A stretch of DNA of 24,456 nt from Amphimedon queenslandica (taxonomy: Eukaryota; Porifera; Demospongiae; Haplosclerida; Niphatidae): NCBI RefSeq assembly GCF_000090795.2, contig NW_003546347.1, forward strand, positions 109,957 through 134,412, given 5' to 3'. Shown piece by piece: positions 1 to 8,587 of the stretch. The notes beneath the pieces are model-generated. The model was not told where the DNA came from. It worked only from the letters and a program-made list of their open reading frames with translations, and made no database searches. A program made the translations under genes and the position numbers. Position 1 is the stretch's first letter; every line of letters begins with the position of its first letter.

Positions 1-876
1 TTCCTGAGGCTCTTCAATATTTGCTGCACTACAAAGCTGAGAGTTAATTTCACTAGACCCCTGGACTTGCTTTGGCATAGTGTGTATAGTCATGTAGTGT
101 GCATTGTGATGGTAGACAATTGCATTTAGATTGTCTGAGTGTTTATATGCAGACTGTGATTGCTGTCTTAAGAATTTGCAGAAGCAAATCATGAAAGGAT
201 GCCGTCTCATTCAACTTGAATCTCTTGTGATTGCGGCATCCATTTGTTGCGGCCAAGATATCTTTCTGAAAGTAAGTTTGTCAGAAATGATGCACTGTCA
301 GTTAGCATAATGTGCTTAAAGTCATTGTGCATATCAAAATTCAAAGATATACCTTGACCATAAATTGCAGCAGTTTACTTCTTTTTTGACCCTATCTCTC
401 TGTCTCTTCACCATTCTTAGTTCTTCATGCAGTAACTTCATCCTCGCCTTCATCTCCTCCTTCAACAACACAATATCTGTAGCCACTGCTAACAGAGGAT
501 TTATTTGAGTGGCTATATCCATTTCTAAAGTGGTTTTGACGGGATAGTATTACCGATCTGTATCTGGAGCATGAAGTACATTTTCTTGTTTTGGTTGAGA
601 ATAATATAGCAGCATTTATCAACATGAAGTTCTCTATGTGGTATGTCCTTATATTGAATGTTTTAAAATGTTCATATAAAGTTTAATTTTTACCAATTGC
701 GGCATTATTTGTTCATGTAAAAGTTCATCATCAGTAATAACGTTTTGAAACTGTTTCACCTCATTGCCACAACAGTGGTTGCAATCATCAATGACATTGA
801 GAATGTCATACAAATACTGAACATTTGTAACATGTGACACTGAGTGACTCTTGAGGGTATTACAGCATATTATACC
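1..876 (-). pseudogene. THAP9/P-element-like transposase, 5' fragment (left copy)
   Basis: This is the inverted duplicate of the start of the plus-strand transposase remnant at 10988 onward. Visible blocks on the minus strand are: a frame at 840-649 beginning SHVTNVQYLYDIL; a cysteine-containing block (TSCSRYRSVILS) around 580-550; a basic coiled-coil-like helix (LLHEELRMVKRQRDRVKKEV) around 440-380; and the block around 210-1 matching the RRHPFMI region of the right copy. These correspond in order to the segment between the THAP domain and catalytic core of P-element-like transposases. The THAP zinc finger itself is not visible. This copy keeps two bases (CCTCTG near 508) that are missing in the right copy, so its coiled-coil frame is less damaged there. 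The family call rests on the much clearer downstream motifs of the right copy. Confidence 0.7.
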
Positions 877-1143
877 TGTTCTGACTGAAGTGATGAAGGA
901 AATGTTGTGGGAGAAGAACAGCTGTAAGGATTAAAATCTCATAGAAAAGAACAAACTATCACACAAGGTACACAACAACTGCAACAACTGTATAATGAAT
1001 AGAAGCATGCATATATAAGAAAGGAATCATGACATCATTAGTTAGGTAACCTATGAAAAGAACATCATGCACGTATGAATAAGCTTAACAAAAGAAGAAA
1101 AAAATAATAATAGTACAGTAATATTCCTACAACTTGCATGACA
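877..1143 (-). repeat. Solo LTR, left copy
   Basis: On the minus strand this 267-bp block starts TGTCATGCAAG and ends CAGTCAGAACA, i.e. TG...CA termini. It is the duplicate of 10721-10987. About 200 bp of it also match, at roughly 80 percent by eye, the segment 3470-3670 lying directly before the primer-binding site and gag of the gypsy element. I therefore read it as a long terminal repeat of a related gypsy family with no internal region attached. No convincing target-site duplication is visible. Confidence 0.7.
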
Positions 1144-1224
1144 GACTGAAATGTGCTAGGCTGTGCTCTGATGTGGTCAGTGTTAAGTAGGTGTAAGTAT
1201 GCTTGTATATACATGTTTGTATAA

Positions 1225-1461
1225 TTATTTTATATATTTATAACCAGCATGATTAATCCAAGAAATGCCGTCAGTAACAGTAATACTAGAGAAAGCCATT
1301 AATAATAAAGTCTCTAAAGTGTCATTCAATGATGCTCAGATGCTTTTAAATAAGACTTGATCTTGGAGACTATTTCCTCAATAGGATTAAAGTCAGTACT
1401 ATAAGGAGGCAAGTAAAAGACCAGTATGCCAAGCATCTCCAACAAATAAACCACTGCATTA
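1225..1461 (-). pseudogene. Tc1/mariner-like transposase, 3' fragment (left copy)
   Basis: The minus strand encodes the end of the same transposase found at 9673-10629. It includes the block LPPYST.FNPIE around 1415-1380, which carries the third catalytic residue, and the terminal block TVTDGISWI around 1280-1250. The stop codon used by the right copy (TAA after HAGYK) reads TAT here, so this frame runs two codons further to a TAA at 1225-1227. The fragment begins abruptly at 1461, just downstream of the second catalytic Asp region, because that is the inner edge of the inverted duplication. It can never have been functional alone. Confidence 0.8.
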
Positions 1462-1927
1462 AGTGGGCAGTCTAAAGGATCAAGTCAAGTGCATGTACTC
1501 TAACTGTTAGAGATGTGTTATGCTCAATGAAAGAGAGAGAGAGAGGAAGCACATATATGTACATACACTGTGTACACACATCTAGTCTATATGCATACAC
1601 AACTATCACATATTGTGTATACCAAATCCCATGACACAACACAATCAAACACACATAAAAACATAATAATTATATACATTATATTGAATAAACAATCTTG
1701 ACTCAACAAAGTGAGACTACTTCCAGGCCCATGTTCTATCCCCAATTGCCATTCAATTGATTATGAATGGAGTCAAGAGTTTCATAATTTTTTTTATTAT
1801 ATACCACAACACTTCTGTAGTATTAATAATTTATATACCAGAAGACATCATGATCAAGTACAAGTACAAATTTTTATGCTTGTACATGTATACTACATAA
1901 TAATGCAACACATGCATCTGTTATTGC
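1462..1927. other. AT-rich spacer with a short GA run
   Basis: No gene or element is supported here. There is a (GA)n run at about 1532-1545 followed by TATATGTACATACA-like alternating sequence, then AT-rich DNA. A 75-codon open frame at 1711-1938 (plus) has no recognisable motif, and its end overlaps the tail of the minus-strand pogo pseudogene, so it is probably chance. Confidence 0.6.
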
Positions 1928-3180
1928 AGCTGACCTGAACTCATTCTTGATTATATCGGGATTGGCTTGAATAGTCGTAAAACAACTTAAGCCATTTTGC
2001 CCCAAGAAGCTTCATGGTAGAAGGCCTTAGGTGTATTAAAGAGCTGGGGTTTTAAGTGTTTTCCAAGGCTACGCATACTTTAAGAGAGTACCACTCAATG
2101 AACTTGCTCGTCACGAAGTCCTTCCAAGGTTTATTCACTGATATGTCCAATGGCTGTAGCCTATCGGTAGACTTTGGTGGCACATGTTCAAAATGAATGT
2201 TATTTTCCATTAAGAGGTGATTCGTAGACTGGCACATCTGACATTTAAAAACTTTAAAAATGACCACGGCTGGCTGTGTAGATGCGACATGTGTTTGTAG
2301 TAATTGGGACCTAATCTTCTCAATGTATGGCTGTAGTGATGTAGTCCTTCATTGTGCTTTACTTTGCCAATTGGTTTTCGGTGTCGGTCATGTGCCAGTC
2401 GCTGGGAAAGTGACACTGTTTGGGTGACGAATTGTAGTTTTCTCAGTATAAATATTAATTGGGGTGGTAAAAAATCTCCACTGATCGATGTTTCAAACAA
2501 AGCAGTGATTTGTCTCTTATCACCCAATCCAACAATTTTTAGGCGTCTTGATCCAGATTGAGACATATTCCAGGATGATCCAGGCACTAGAAATATTCCT
2601 GTCTGGTCCCAATTAATGATCAATTGACTAAGAATATCCTCCATTACCAATGTTATCTTTATATCAAAAAGGAAATTTTGCTTAATACGTTCAAAGGCGT
2701 CACCAAGAATATGGACTTTCATTGAGCCTCTTCGTTTAACAAACTTTATCCTATGCAGAATTGACTCTACCCAGTGCTTCGTAAGGTCAATGTGGCCTCC
2801 AAATTCCTTGAGATACAATTTGTTGTTCCTCATTACTATGCCTCTGCCAATGGCAATGACAATTAATCTAGTCACAACTACTCCTCTGCTTCTCTGCACA
2901 GAGATGAAGTCCTGTACTTGACTATGTTCTTCCTAAGGATTAAAGGTCTACTTATTTTTTCCTTAGGTAGTGAAGTCACTGTGGAGCGTTTCTCTTCATT
3001 CTCAGTTACGGCCTGCAGTCCTTCACTATATTTTCACTTGATTCTCCGCACAGTGCTTTCACTAATTTTAAACTTTATAGCAGCTTTAGTGGAGCCCTGC
3101 TGAATAGCAAATTCACTGATAGTGGCTTGTTCACTATCAGTGACCTTGTTGTGTGGTCCTCATTTGTAGCTGGCCATCAT
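1928..3180 (-). pseudogene. pogo/Tigger-like DDE transposase, decayed
   Basis: The minus strand encodes a CENP-B/pogo-type transposase (DDE_1 family), which cuts and pastes DNA through a DDE/DDD nuclease. Starting at ATG 3178-3180 there is a helix-turn-helix region (AAIKFKISESTVRRIK, about 3085-3040), interrupted by TGA codons. Next come a linker, GGHIDLTKHWVESIL and FVKRRGS (about 2800-2720), then the core block INWDQTGIFLVP (about 2615-2580; the Asp of WDQTG is the first catalytic residue) and DKRQITALF (about 2520). A frameshift at 2272-2290 follows. The expected second catalytic Asp in the VIFD-type motif reads VIFK here (about 2262-2250), so it is lost. DRLQPLDISVNK (about 2165-2130) holds the third Asp. 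The tail (GAKWLKLFYDY, then NPDIIKNEF in another frame) ends near 1928. At least three frame breaks are present. The right-hand pogo copy at 23.3 kb belongs to a different subfamily. Confidence 0.9.
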
Positions 3181-3455
3181 TATAACTGGCCACACCTAAG
3201 ACAAGGAATGGGGTGAAAAATTTCGAAGGCATGACGAAACAGTGTAGTTCTAAAAAGAACTGGTAAAACAGCTTCAACGAGACCAAGGATTAGCCTAACA
3301 ACAGGAAGAACCACTCAAGATCACTGCAGCTGAGAACATTGAGTCATTATCATACCATTATTAATACAACCGCATCTCGGTATCCATGCTAATTGCTTAG
3401 TCTGGGAAAAAAATTGCGAAAAAAGCAGCCGCAAATATGTCCAGACCTACGGTAT
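3181..3455 (-). other. Probable 5' non-coding end of the pogo-like element
   Basis: This DNA lies upstream of the pogo-like ATG. Read on the minus strand its outer end is TACCGTAGGTCTGGACATAT followed by TTGCGGCTGC, the general form of a DNA-transposon terminal repeat next to a TA. I cannot find the partner repeat on the other side: the element's 3' end near 1928 seems truncated, so the boundary is tentative. The gypsy LTR similarity begins within about 15 bp of this edge. Confidence 0.35.
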
Positions 3456-3469
3456 TATTCTTTTTATGC

Positions 3470-3670
3470 TAAGCTTACTCATACATGCATGATGTTATTC
3501 TTATAAGTTACTTAAGTGATGACGTCATGATTCGTTTCTTATAATATGCATGCTTTTATTCATTATACAGTTGTAGTGTAGCTTGCGTGATAGTTTGTTC
3601 TTTTCTAAGAGATTTGTAATCCTTAAAGCTATTCTTCGCCCACGTTTCCTTCACCACTTCGGTCATAACA
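3470..3670 (+). repeat. 5' LTR remnant of the gypsy element
   Basis: About 200 bp aligns with the 3' three quarters of the solo LTR at 10721-10987. Shared blocks include TGCATGATGTT, TTCATTATACAGTTG, GTGATAGTTTGTTCTTTTCT and CACTTC near the end. It contains a TATA-like TTCTTATAATATGCATGC at about 3536-3553, a candidate promoter position in an LTR. It ends ..CATAACA directly before the primer-binding site. The start of the LTR is missing. Confidence 0.75.
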
Positions 3671-3686
3671 TTTGGCAATGAGGGTA
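3671..3686 (+). other. Primer-binding site of the gypsy element
   Basis: The sequence TTTGGCAATGAGGG immediately follows the LTR terminus (..ATAACA). Its position and TGGCAA-type form fit a tRNA primer-binding site. The exact primer tRNA cannot be named without a tRNA set for comparison. Confidence 0.55.
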
Positions 3687-3710
3687 TTGATATTCTGCTC
3701 TTCTACTACG

Positions 3711-4480
3711 ATGTCTGCTCATGAAAAGATGGGTAGCTTTGATTCCACGAGAGAATATTTGATTTCTTATGCTGAACGTCTCGATTTCCACTTCCTGGCA
3801 AATGGTATCATGAAAGATGAAACAAACAAGTGATCTTCAGTACCATATTGAAAACTCAGACGTATTCCTTGCTAAAGAGTTTTCTGCAGCCTCAGATGCC
3901 CAGAACAGCCATCTAGATGAAATGAAGGCTGCTCTGGAGGCACACTTTAATCCTAAACCTTCCTCTATTGTACAAAGGTACACATTTATATACTTGTATT
4001 CGTAAACCTACGGAGACAGCAGCTACCTATGTTGCTGAGGTAAGAGCTATAGGGGAACACTGTGATATCGGGGATTTGCTGGAAGCAATGATCTGTGACC
4101 ATCTCATTTGCGGGATCGACAATGCAAGGATCCATCGTTGTTTACTGCAGGATCCAAGTTTGACTTATAAATCTAAATTTGAGAAGGCTCAGGCTGTGGA
4201 GTTTGCTGCTCAGGAAGTGGCCTACATGACAGAGAGTAGGCCTGTACCTGTACACCACATACATAATAAACATGGCTCAAGGAAACTCTCTACTGCTGCT
4301 CAACACTCTGGGGTGCTAGTCAACAGTCTGGTAGTTCAAATAACTCTACTAAGGTGAAATGATACGGATGTGGTGGGAACCATTTTGCTACAAAATGTCG
4401 TTTTAGTGAAACAGAATGTAGAACATGTAGCAAGAAAAGTCACCTTCCTTGTGTTTGTTGTAGCTCAGCTAAAGGATTGT
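3711..4480 (+). pseudogene. gag-like capsid/nucleocapsid region, broken
   Basis: Gag packages element RNA into particles. The frame opens at ATG 3711 with MSAHEKMGSFDSTREYLISY, a typical gypsy gag start (K-x-G-x-F-D then W/Y-x-x-Y-x-E-R-L). A frame change and stop follow at about 3820. The capsid region continues in pieces: AALEAHFNPKPSSIVQRYTF (about 3935-3995), then AATYVAEVRAIGEHCDIGD (about 4020-4075) and HLICGIDNARI (about 4100-4130). The zinc knuckle at 4358-4400 reads stop-Y-G-C-G-G-N-H-F-A-T-K-C: the first Cys codon of the C-x2-C-x4-H-x4-C finger has become TGA. Cys-rich sequence continues to about 4480. Gag and pol may originally have been one frame, because the reading frame after the knuckle runs into the protease. 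Confidence 0.85.
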
Positions 4481-4950
4481 GCCAGACTTCAAAGCAACTT
4501 CAGTTGGGAAAGTCAGGCCTTCCAAGGACAGGTCATCATAACTCAAACCCACAGTTTCCTACCCTTAGTCTAAACCAAGAACCACATTCGTCACCATCCT
4601 CTTCTTCTGAGATGAACTACCCACTGTTTACATTTCTTGCTAACACCAAGCCCATTGTTATTGCGATCCGAGTAAACAGCAGCAATTTACACATGGAGGT
4701 AGATATGGGGGCTTCCCTTTGTTTAATTATTGAAGCCACTTACATATCTCTCTTACCTGTTCTTCCTCCACTTTCTCCTACCTCTGTTGTTCTGACTACT
4801 TATACTGGTGAGAAGATTTCTCCTCTTGGTTCTGTCGATGTCCAGTTTGTCTACTAGTCCCTGGAGCTACACTGCCTTTGCTAGTACTTGCAGGAGAGGG
4901 ACCAAATCTCATTGGCCGAAACTGGCTAGAGCATATTAAATTAAACTGGT
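4481..4950 (+). pseudogene. Retropepsin-like protease region, broken
   Basis: This continues the frame from the zinc knuckle through a Ser/Pro-rich linker into an aspartic protease. The flap-side block IAIRVNSSNLHMEVDMGAS (about 4660-4716) carries the active site. The usual D-T/S-G-A reads D-M-G-A (codon for Asp at 4702-4704), so the hydroxyl residue next to the catalytic Asp is replaced. The second conserved block, LLVLAGEGPNLIGRNWLEHI, appears in another frame at about 4878-4940, after a stop at 4855-4857. IGRNWL is the usual gypsy protease C-terminal motif just before RT. Confidence 0.82.
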
Positions 4951-5024
4951 GAGACAATAAATTAATCAATTTTTTTTTCTTCTTTAGGTGCTGTCCTGGA
5001 CCCACATGCTGTATTTTTTTGTCC

Positions 5025-5735
5025 ACAGTTGGGAAAAATTAGGGATGTTACAACAAAGTTACTCATAGAAGAAGACGCCCATCCTTGTTCTTCTGGCCAC
5101 GGTCAGTGGCTCATTCATTTAAAGAGAAGGTCTCTGAAGAGATCACAAACTACAAGAGCTCGGTATTAACACACCAGTCACTCACTCCGAGTGGGCAGCT
5201 ACCATAGTCCCTATCCTGATGAAGGATGGATCAATTAGGTTGGGTGAAGACAATAAAGTCACCGTGAATCCTGTACTTTATACTGACACTTATCCATTCC
5301 CTCGCATCGAGGATCTCTTTGCTGTTCTCTCTGGTGGGAAAGTATTTTCTAAACTGGATTTCAAGCACATGTATCTACAGGTGCCGTTAGAAGAGGACTC
5401 AAAGAACTAAACAACTATAAATACATTGACAGGATTATTCCAATACAAGCAAGTGCCATTGGGGTCACATCAGCTTCATCTCTTTTCCAAAGAATCATGG
5501 AAAATCTTCGTGATCTACCTCAGGTCATTTGTGTACTAAAACAACATTCTTGTCATAGGTAAAGATACCTCAGATTTTGGCAATGGTCAGCATCTCCTTC
5601 AGCGACTTCAATCAGCTGGTTTAACCTTTAAAAAAGTGGAAGTGTACCTTTGCTGCTCTTTCTGTGGAGTATCTGGGCCATGTCATCAATGCTCAGGGTC
5701 TGCATCTGTCACAATTAAAAGTAAAGGCCATTTGT
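5025..5735 (+). pseudogene. Reverse transcriptase region, broken
   Basis: RT copies element RNA to DNA. Fragments in order: SVAHSFKEKVSEEI (about 5104-5145), INTPVTHSEWAATIVPI (about 5165-5215), then KDGSIRL...NKVTVNPV and DTYPFPRIEDLFAVLSGGK (about 5220-5340). FSKLDFKHMYLQVPL (about 5346-5390) keeps the first catalytic Asp. FQYKQVPLG follows at 5437-5463. The Y-x-D-D motif at 5534-5545 reads Y-stop-N-N, so both metal-binding Asp residues are Asn and the intervening codon is TAA. LLQRLQSAGLTFKK (about 5595-5635) and further blocks follow after frame changes. The RT cannot be active. Confidence 0.9.
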
Positions 5736-5737
5736 AA

Positions 5738-6305
5738 TGCGCCATCACCTACTTATATCACAGGGCTCAAAACTTTTCTGGGTCTTAAACTACTATCACA
5801 AATTCCTCCCTAATTTATCCGTAGTACTTTCTCCTTTACATTGCCTATTGAGAAAAGATGAAATATGGAAAGGGACTCAGGAACAAGAGAACTCATTCAT
5901 ACAGGCTAAGGGTCTATTACACTCCTTTCTGCTGGTTCATTATGATCCTAGCAAACCACTGATCATATCTTGTGATGCTTCACCCTACAGGCTCGGAGCT
6001 ATACTTAGTCTTGAAATGGATGATGAACCAAAAATGCCCATTGCATTTGCCTCAAGGACCTTGGCTCCAGCAGAGAAGCAATATTGCCATCTAGAGTAGG
6101 AAGCACTAGCAATAATCTTTTTAATTATGGTCATCATTTCACTCTCAACTCAGACCACAAGCTGTTGCAATACTTGTTAATTGGATCTAAACCCTATGGC
6201 TTCCTCTAGGATTTAAAGCTGGGCTATTACTCAGTCTACTTATTCTCACAGCATAAAGCATAAACCTGAGAAGCAGGTCTCACATGCAGATGCTCTCAGT
6301 CAACT
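5738..6305 (+). pseudogene. RNase H region of gypsy pol, broken
   Basis: RNase H removes the RNA strand during reverse transcription. After the RT thumb/connection block (FWVLNYYHKFLPNLSVVLSP, about 5770-5830) the sequence LIISCDASPYRLGAILS (about 5959-6010) contains the first catalytic Asp in the CDAS motif. IAFASRTLAPAEKQY (about 6043-6090) is the usual following block. The E of the YxxLE motif is followed by TAG at 6097-6099. The block with the next conserved Asp (TLNSDHKLLQYLL) is in another frame at about 6143-6182. Further stops appear to about 6305. Confidence 0.88.
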
Positions 6306-6309
6306 CCCA

Positions 6310-7580
6310 TTAACTGATCAGGCTTCCCAAGTTCCTGAACTACAAGATGTTGTGCTGAAAAAGATCTCTAAAGATCCATGTCTGTCATGCCTACATAACT
6401 ACTTAGTTACAGGGAATAACATTCCTGCAGACTTCCAGGAGTTGCAATCATTCATCAGAATTATGACAGAACTCAGTGCGACTGATGGTTGTGTACTCCA
6501 TGGATCTAGAGTCATAGTTCCTCCTTCACTGAGCTCAGTGATACTCTCCAACTCCATGACACTCATCTGGAAATTGATAGGATGGAAAGTCTGGCTTGTT
6601 GCTATGTGTGGTTGCCAGGCATTGATAAGCACATAAAAGATGCTGCTAAATGTCAGATTTTTCTGGAGAATAGTTCAGCTCCACCTCTGGCTGTTTCATC
6701 CTTGGAAAAGTCCCAAGGCTCCTTAATTTGGGTTCGTGTACATGTGAATCAGGCTGATTCTTTTACGGGACACTATTTCCTCCTACTAGTCAATGCTTAC
6801 TTCCGATGAATTGATGCTCACATGGCACCTTCAATAACAGCGGAAGCGACTATGAAGATAGGCAGACAGATTTTTAGTATTCATGGTCTGCCAGAACGAT
6901 TCATTTCTGATAATGGTCCTGCTTTTGCAAGGCATGACTTCAACGAATTCACGAAACAAAATGGTATTTACCATTCTCTCACTGCTCCATACCACCCTCA
7001 ATCCAATGGATTAGCTGAATCATTTAAATTCACATCGTAGAAACTGGAAGGTCCTTTACTTGAGCGACTACTATGATTATTTTACAGTACAAGATAACGC
7101 ATAAGGCCACAACTGGTCATTCTCTAGCAGAATTGCTAATGGGACCAAGGCTACATACTATTTTTGATTTAATGCATCCTGATCTGTCCAAGAAAATTCA
7201 TGCCAAACAAGATAATACATCATCACATAAGCCTGTTCAATGATTTAAAGTTGGTGACAAATTATTCACAACGAATTCTCGGGATCTCTTACTGGGCTTC
7301 CAGTAGTTGTTACTAAAGTTACTAGTTCGTTATCATACTTGGTGGAAACTAGAAATGGTATTGTAATGAAGGGACACATTGAATAATTACCTAGTCGCCA
7401 TGTTACTATAGACAATGAAGATCAAGATCGTGATGATGCGCTCTGTAAATGTGATGACTATCCGGTGACAGTTCCACCCCACCGTTATGCCCCCCAGTTC
7501 CAATACTGAGGGAGCTGCTTCCCCTTCGTCGTTTCTCTTGCCCAAGGACTCAAAAGGACCGTGGACCATATGTTAGTTAA
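6310..7580 (+). pseudogene. Integrase region with GPY/F-like tail, broken
   Basis: Integrase inserts the element's DNA. The N-terminal zinc-binding region is split by a frameshift near 6575: DTHLEIDRMESLACCYVWLP... KHIKDAAKCQIF. The core reads VRVHVNQADSFTGHYFLLLV (about 6730-6790), where the expected first catalytic Asp after H-V is Asn. FISDNGPAF (about 6900-6930) holds the second Asp and HPQSNGLAES (about 6994-7025) the Glu. TAG codons occur at 7038 and repeatedly later. The GPY/F-like C-terminal module is visible at about 7240-7390 (FKVGDK...SLSYLVETRNG). The end PLRRFSCPRTQKDRGPYVS stops at TAA 7578-7580, just before the polypurine tract. Loss of the first Asp and multiple stops make it non-functional. 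Confidence 0.9.
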
Positions 7581-7680
7581 ACTAAATGGGAAGCGGTGTT
7601 ATGAATAGTGCAATTTTACTACGAATATTGTAGAATTATTCTTAGCATTACTATTTGTAATATACAGGTGATAGCCTTAA
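7581..7680 (+). repeat. Polypurine tract and start of the 3' LTR
   Basis: AAATGGGAAGCGG (about 7584-7596) is a purine run placed right after the pol stop codon, as expected for plus-strand priming. TGTTATGAATAG at 7597 then gives a TG start resembling the TGTCATGCAAG start of the solo LTR. Similarity to the LTR fades within about 80 bp, so the 3' LTR is truncated or strongly diverged; the end given is approximate. Confidence 0.55.
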
Positions 7681-8206
7681 TGTAGGATTTAGGTGAATTT
7701 TTTAAGATAGTGGCAAATTTTCAATATTCAAACGGTTATAACTCTTTTATCTTACATTGTACAACCTTTTAAATAGCCTAGATCAACTTTCCATGAATGA
7801 GCGATTCTCCTAGTACCTTTAAAGTGGCCTGTACTGTAGCGAGAGCATTTCTAGAGAACAAGTCCAAATTCAAGTTACTGCAAACTTTGTAAGACTTTCC
7901 CTTTCATCTTCTATCAACACGGAAATCTTTTACACCAGAGAAGCGCTCATGTTGGCGTTTACATCATTTCTTTGTGCTTGGGTCAAGGACTGGACAAGTG
8001 GTTTCAAAAAGAAGCAAGGAGAGAAACGGAAAATAAAATTCAGCTGCAGACACCGCATGGGTTTGTGGCTTGATCTCATTTTAATTTATGTGCATGTGAT
8101 CAGCATGAATATAATTAACCTAACCACACAATCATAACAGAAAGTAATTTATAGATATAAGAGAAACAATAGAAACAAGTAAAAAAAAAAATTAGTTTCA
8201 TTAAAG
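7681..8206. other. Unassigned DNA between gypsy element and MITE
   Basis: I recognise nothing here. A 62-codon open frame at 7949-8137 (plus) has no known motif and is probably chance. The segment is AT-rich and ends with a poly-A run at about 8181-8191. Confidence 0.5.
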
Positions 8207-8372
8207 TAAAGAAACAAGAGGGTAGTTCAAACTGGTGTGGTAAGAAATCCTACACCACTGCATTACAGACATGACTTCATGTATAGTTCAGTATCAGGTA
8301 CTCCGTGAACAATTACAATGCTTTTGGGTAATATTCTTCATTGCAGTTTGCAAGTACCCTCTTGTTTCTTTA
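8207..8372. mobile_element. MITE, 166 bp, with perfect 18-bp inverted ends
   Basis: TAAAGAAACAAGAGGGTA at 8207-8224 is the exact reverse complement of TACCCTCTTGTTTCTTTA at 8355-8372. Pairing continues less perfectly inward (GTTCAAACTG against CAGTTTGCAAG), giving arms near 30 bp. If the outermost TA on each side is read as a target duplication, the element begins AAGAAACAAGAGGG inside a TA/TA pair, the insertion signature of Tc1/mariner-type transposases. It has no coding capacity. The source family is unknown: these ends do not match any terminus I can see around the Tc1-like pseudogene at 9673. Confidence 0.85.
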
Positions 8373-8587
8373 TTGTGTTCCAATTAAATCTTACTAATTT
8401 TCCTTTTTTAATGTTTTTATTTACTTGTTATTTTATTACTATTAGTATTATTACTGATTATTACAGATAGAGCAACCAAGGTATCTCTTTGATGCGGTCA
8501 GCGAACAATACTGCAGAGTATGGCGCAATGCATAATTGAAATAAATTTTAATAATAATAAAACTTAATAATTATTAACACTGACAAA
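8373..8587. other. AT-rich spacer
   Basis: This is AT-rich sequence with TATTATTAC-like stretches between the MITE and the next broken gene. No feature is supported. Confidence 0.5.

Larger units (their letters stand above)
1..1461 (-). repeat. Left arm of a ~1.46 kb inverted duplication
   Basis: Read on the minus strand this segment matches 10403-11862 almost base for base. For example, the 63-codon reading frame at 649-840 (minus) is identical to the one at 11025-11216 (plus). Paired positions add up to about 11864 throughout. The inner border is sharp: similarity stops after the shared CTGCATTAA at 1461/10403. The outer end is not reached, since the match still holds at base 4, so the arm probably continues left of the window. 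The arm holds, in minus-strand order, a Tc1-like transposase tail, a solo LTR and the 5' part of a P-element-like transposase. The arms differ by scattered substitutions and small indels, so this is a real, somewhat aged duplication rather than one sequence assembled twice. Confidence 0.95.
3456..7680 (+). mobile_element. Ty3/gypsy LTR retrotransposon, inactive
   Basis: Parts occur in the canonical order on the plus strand: 5' LTR remnant, primer-binding site, gag with zinc knuckle, aspartic protease, reverse transcriptase, RNase H, integrase with a GPY/F-like tail, polypurine tract and 3' LTR start. Order RT-RNase H-integrase identifies Ty3/gypsy rather than Ty1/copia. The coding part (3711-7580, about 3.9 kb) is close to full length but broken by many stops and frameshifts, with catalytic residues replaced in protease, RT and integrase. 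The 5' LTR lacks its first ~60 bp and only the beginning of the 3' LTR is discernible, so LTR-LTR dating is not possible here. No env-like ORF is seen between integrase and the polypurine tract. Confidence 0.93.

Noticed and set aside
425..625. 66-codon minus-strand ORF and its overlapping partner at 334-522 as separate genes
   Set aside because: Both are pieces, in different frames, of the same P-element-like 5' fragment in the left arm; neither is a gene on its own.
2352..2561. 69-codon plus-strand ORF
   Set aside because: Antisense shadow of the pogo-like transposase core on the minus strand.
2918..3103. 61-codon plus-strand ORF
   Set aside because: Antisense shadow of the N-terminal region of the same pogo-like pseudogene.
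6399..6632. 77-codon minus-strand ORF
   Set aside because: Antisense shadow of the gypsy integrase N-terminal region.
7597..7680. A complete 3' LTR for the gypsy element
   Set aside because: Only the first tens of bases resemble the LTR start; no matching LTR end (..ATAACA) is found downstream.
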